A stretch of DNA of 64,000 nucleotides from Aliivibrio fischeri ATCC 7744 = JCM 18803 = DSM 507 (lineage in GTDB: Bacteria; Pseudomonadota; Gammaproteobacteria; Enterobacterales; Vibrionaceae): NCBI RefSeq assembly GCF_023983475.1, contig NZ_CP092712.1, positions 620,001-684,000 of the forward strand. The letters run 5' to 3'. The notes under the pieces were generated by a model, which worked only from the letters and a program-made list of their open reading frames with translations, ran no database searches and was not told where the DNA came from. Made by a program: the position numbers and the translations under genes. The first letter of the stretch is position 1; each line of letters starts with the position of its first letter. Positions 63,861 to 64,000 of this stretch are shown here, one piece after another.

Positions 63861-64000
63861 ATGACTACAGCTAAAATCAATCTACTGGACTTTGATCGTA
63901 AAGGACTTCGAGTATTTTTTTCTGAGGAATTAGGAGAGAAAGCCTTCCGTGCAGATCAAGTAATGAAGTGGATGTATCACTTTGGTTGTGATGACTTCGA
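63861..64000 (+). CDS. rlmN: dual-specificity rRNA/tRNA methyltransferase RlmN, 5' part only
   Basis: The first 46 codons, cut by the window edge. The translation [20 protein letters not shown], then [18 protein letters not shown], matches the N-terminal domain of RlmN, a radical SAM enzyme that methylates 23S A2503 and tRNA A37. GAGAGG precedes the ATG. ndk-rlmN is a common gamma-proteobacterial order. Confidence 0.9.
   Translation, partial: MTTAKINLLDFDRKGLRVFFSEELGEKAFRADQVMKWMYHFGCDDF

Overview
The window comes from a gamma-proteobacterial chromosome of the Vibrionaceae, most likely the genus Aliivibrio (A. fischeri, A. salmonicida or a close relative). Evidence: low GC; an rRNA operon with Asp and Trp tRNAs; Vibrio-type genes (long DapD, DUF2850, DUF3301, DUF3549); a small alternative oxidase; and a cellobiose gene cluster in exactly the order celC-celB-celG-celK-celA-celI known from Vibrio fischeri. 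Species is inferred from gene content only; nothing could be aligned.

Layout. 1-946: 3' end of 23S rRNA, 5S rRNA, tRNA-Asp, tRNA-Trp. 947-1759: a tandem array of six decayed tRNA-Trp 3' halves, each with its own terminator hairpin. 1760-5097: five type IV minor pilin genes (pilE divergent from fimT-pilW-pilX-pilV). An IS982-family element (5097-6096) sits exactly at the pilV stop codon. 6140-13055: chromate transporter and LysR regulator, Pmp3-like peptide, dapD, SOS gene yebG with a LexA-like box, alternative oxidase aox with an NsrR-type operator, a second LysR gene and a TDT-family transporter. 13137-22493: recC, recB, recD. 22704-34529: SMR efflux protein, argA, mltA, tcdA, csdE, csdA, the sRNA gcvB, gcvA, ygdD, rlmM, xni, ppnN. 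34681-38638: a diguanylate cyclase and a TPR protein with a decayed GGDEF-like end. 38737-41853: queF, syd, a zinc-ribbon protein, yaiI, a small hypothetical gene. 42175-42589: a CsrB-family sRNA with about 29 GGA motifs. 42708-49867: cellobiose operon with twin LacI-type operators, its repressor celI, and a LamB-like porin. 49934-52481: DUF3301, DUF3549, yqcC, truC. 52537-53847: an IS3-family element whose orfA is frameshifted. 53860-64000: suhB, trmJ, iscR-iscS-iscU-iscA-hscB-hscA-fdx-iscX, pepB, ndk and the 5' end of rlmN.

How the genes work together. The isc genes form one iron-sulfur assembly system under IscR, with tandem IscR-type sites upstream. CsdA, CsdE and TcdA form a second sulfur-transfer and tRNA t6A-cyclisation group. 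RecBCD is the main double-strand-break repair enzyme. The cel genes import cellobiose by a PTS (IIC, IIB, IIA), cleave the 6-phosphate product (CelG) and phosphorylate the freed sugar (CelK); CelI represses.

The least explained signals are the tRNA-Trp half array, a dispersed palindromic repeat present in inverted orientation around csdA-rlmM, the heptamer TAGGGAC that supplies or abuts stop codons of three genes, the precise IS982 insertion, and hairpins inside the isc and cel operons. No clearly new multi-gene system was recognised.
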